Positions 5,538 through 6,866 of a stretch of 6,866 nt of DNA are shown one piece after another. A model generated the notes under the pieces. It searched no databases. It was not told the origin of the DNA and saw only the letters and a program-made list of their open reading frames with translations. The DNA is from JBAYJT01 sp041664965. GTDB taxonomy: Bacteria > Pseudomonadota > Gammaproteobacteria > UBA9339. Numbering within the stretch: position 1 is the stretch's first letter; each line of letters begins with the position of its first letter. Location: the NCBI GenBank assembly GCA_041664965.1, contig JBAYJT010000058.1, forward strand, positions 1 to 6,866, read 5' to 3'. The position numbers and the translations under genes were made by a program.

Positions 5538-6463
5538 TAAAGCCGTTCCTCAGCGAATTCGTTGATAATTTCTTTGCCGCCGTGTGTGCGAACAACTTGG
5601 CGTAATTTTTTGAGAGCTACGACTTGAATGTGGCGAATTTTTTCGCGGTGCAGTTTCAGATCAGAGGCTAATTCTTCTAATGTTTCTTTGTTATACTCGC
5701 CTAAACCGAAACGGCGCATTACAACTTGTCTTTGTATAGGTTCTAATTCATCAAGCCAAGATCGCACTAACTCTTGTAATTTTATATTGTGTAAAATGAA
5801 GGCTGGATCTGGGTTTTGTTCATCGATTAAATTATCACCCAAGGTGGCGCCATCTTCATCAGCAAATATAGGCTTGTCGAGCGAGCTAGTGTTGCGCTTT
5901 AAGTTTAATATTTCTTCGATTTTACTTTGTGAAGCCTCTGAGTTTTCGGCTAACTCACGGGCAGAGGGCTCGTGCTCTAGGTCTTTGGCAAGATTGCGCG
6001 ATAATTTATTGTAGCTATTTAGTTCCGATATGACATGTACGGGAATGCGCACAGTACGCGATTGATTAATCACAAAGCGGCCGATGAAGTGATTTACCCA
6101 CCAAGTTGCATAAGTTGAGAAACGGCAGCCCTTATCGGGATCAAATTTTTCTAGGGCGCGAATGAGGCCGAGATTGCCCTCGGCGATTAAATCCAAAAAA
6201 TCCATGCCAGATATTAAATAAGATCGAGCGATTTTTACAACTAAACGCAAATTGCTTTCGATCAAGCGCCTACGTGCTATTGGATCGGCGTTTTGATTTT
6301 GTTTAGTTAAAATATATTCTTCTTCAGCACCAAGTAGCGGTGTGAAGCCAATTTCTTTAAAGTAAAGCTGAGTAATTTCTAGCGTAGGACTAGCGGAGTA
6401 GGTTTCTTCGCTACTTTCTTCCTCAAGTAGAAGGTCATCTTTTTCACTCTTATTTTTTGTCAT
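5537..6463 (-). CDS. rpoS: RpoS-type stationary-phase sigma factor with altered DNA-recognition residues
   Basis: A sigma factor that directs RNA polymerase to stress and stationary-phase promoters. The 308 residues (E. coli RpoS has 330) include region 1.2 with TQLYFKEIGFTPLLGAEEE (31-49), region 2.1-2.3 with ESNLRLVVKIAR, DLIAEGNLGLIRALEKFDP and FSTYATWW (69-122), region 3 with RTVRIPVHVISELN and HEPSARELAE, and region 4 with MRRFGLGEYNKETLEELA and LHREKIRHIQ (271-280). The TQLY start and the position after surE favour RpoS over RpoD or RpoH. It is odd that region 2.4 reads WWVNHFIGRFV (121-131) where family members have WWIRQTIERAI, that Ser146 replaces the RpoS lysine of region 3.0, that His278 replaces the region 4.2 glutamine, and that Cys113 replaces an aromatic. 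The ATG directly follows the surE stop codon and has no Shine-Dalgarno site, so translational coupling to surE is likely. Confidence 0.93.
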   Translation of the reverse strand: MTKNKSEKDDLLLEEESSEETYSASPTLEITQLYFKEIGFTPLLGAEEEYILTKQNQNADPIARRRLIESNLRLVVKIARSYLISGMDFLDLIAEGNLGLIRALEKFDPDKGCRFSTYATWWVNHFIGRFVINQSRTVRIPVHVISELNSYNKLSRNLAKDLEHEPSARELAENSEASQSKIEEILNLKRNTSSLDKPIFADEDGATLGDNLIDEQNPDPAFILHNIKLQELVRSWLDELEPIQRQVVMRRFGLGEYNKETLEELASDLKLHREKIRHIQVVALKKLRQVVRTHGGKEIINEFAEERL

Positions 6464-6866
6464 TTATTTAGAAGCTTTTTTGTCAAAATCTTTAATTTTA
6501 CTAATCCAGTTAGAAAGTTGATCAAAAGCTAGGTGATTGGTCATATCGATCTTGAGTGGTGTGATCGAAACTTTCTTCATTTTGATGGCATGAAAATCAG
6601 TACCAGGGCCAGAATCGCAAGTTTGTCCTGGAGCTCCAACCCAGTAATATTCGTGGCCGCGTGGATCTAGACCTTTGCTCGCTGTTTCCGATGGATGATA
6701 AGATCCAAGCCGCGTTATTTCAAAGCCTTTAATTTCTTCAAGTGGAACATCTGGAACATTGACGTTTAGTATGGTTGAAGCTGGTAATGGATTTGTAACC
6801 AATTGTTCGACTACTCTTTTGGCTATAAGTGCAGCTGTTTTGTAATGTACAGGCAGATTATGACCA
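6464..6866 (-). CDS. surE: SurE 5'/3'-nucleotidase, C-terminal half only (cut by window edge)
   Basis: SurE is a metal-dependent survival-protein phosphatase acting on nucleoside monophosphates and short polyphosphates in the cytosol. The reading frame is open to the right edge and gives 133 residues, about half of the usual 250. An apparent TTG start at 6802 is internal: the 21 codons upstream (GHNLPVHYKTAALIAKRVVE and on) also match the family. Visible family motifs are ILNVNVPD, DPRGHEYYWVG, GPGTDFHAI and VSITPL. The metal-binding Asp-Asp near the N-terminus lies outside the window. The gene abuts rpoS with no spacer, whereas in many gammaproteobacteria pcm and/or nlpD lie between them. 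Confidence 0.95.
   Translation of the reverse strand, partial: GHNLPVHYKTAALIAKRVVEQLVTNPLPASTILNVNVPDVPLEEIKGFEITRLGSYHPSETASKGLDPRGHEYYWVGAPGQTCDSGPGTDFHAIKMKKVSITPLKIDMTNHLAFDQLSNWISKIKDFDKKASK

Noticed and set aside
5628..6014. A 128-codon plus-strand open frame opposite rpoS
   Set aside because: It lies antisense to a clear sigma factor gene, is Ser/Arg/Cys-rich with no recognisable domain and has no good start signal.
6490..6545. Possible rpoS promoter inside surE (TTGATC with TAGTAA or TAAAAT)
   Set aside because: Either the -10 is poor at 16-base spacing or the spacing is 19 bases. Support is too weak to annotate.
6800..6802. TTG at 6802 as the start of a 112-residue protein
   Set aside because: The frame stays open to the window edge and the upstream residues match SurE, so the codon is internal.

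Overview
The window is a compact, one-directional piece of a proteobacterial chromosome: every gene I can support is on the minus strand, so it reads right to left. The surE-rpoS pair, the RpoS-type sigma factor and a highly conserved HtpG point to a gammaproteobacterium. The moderately AT-rich sequence and the large multi-hydrophobic-domain protein with a Pro/Ser/Thr tail suggest, as inference only, a host-associated lineage such as the Legionellales.

Layout in transcription order: the C-terminal half of surE (cut by the right edge); rpoS, starting on the base after the surE stop; a 300-base intergenic region with a short palindromic repeat element, a 46-bp dispersed repeat, a 14-bp perfect palindrome and a promoter; a 174-residue membrane protein built from two copies of one domain; htpG, 13 bases later with a GTG start; a 285-base intergenic region with a GC-rich hairpin, the second copy of the 46-bp repeat and a promoter; a 753-residue membrane protein of unknown function; a 234-base intergenic region with a second, longer copy of the palindromic element and a promoter; and the first nine codons of another gene running off the left edge.

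Functionally, surE (nucleotidase), rpoS (stationary-phase sigma factor) and htpG (Hsp90 chaperone) form a stress and survival theme. The duplicated membrane protein and htpG look like one transcription unit. The 753-residue protein has its own promoter and is probably independent.

Points most worth attention: (i) the sigma factor has lost residues that are nearly invariant in its DNA-recognition helices (regions 2.4, 3.0 and 4.2), suggesting altered promoter preference; (ii) pcm and nlpD are missing between surE and rpoS; (iii) two palindromic repeat copies differ in sequence but keep the same fold, including a tandem G.A mismatch; (iv) a nested 19-bp inverted repeat spans the promoter and start codon of the left-edge gene; (v) two of the membrane proteins show internal duplication. 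I found no CRISPR array, rRNA, tRNA or intact insertion sequence.
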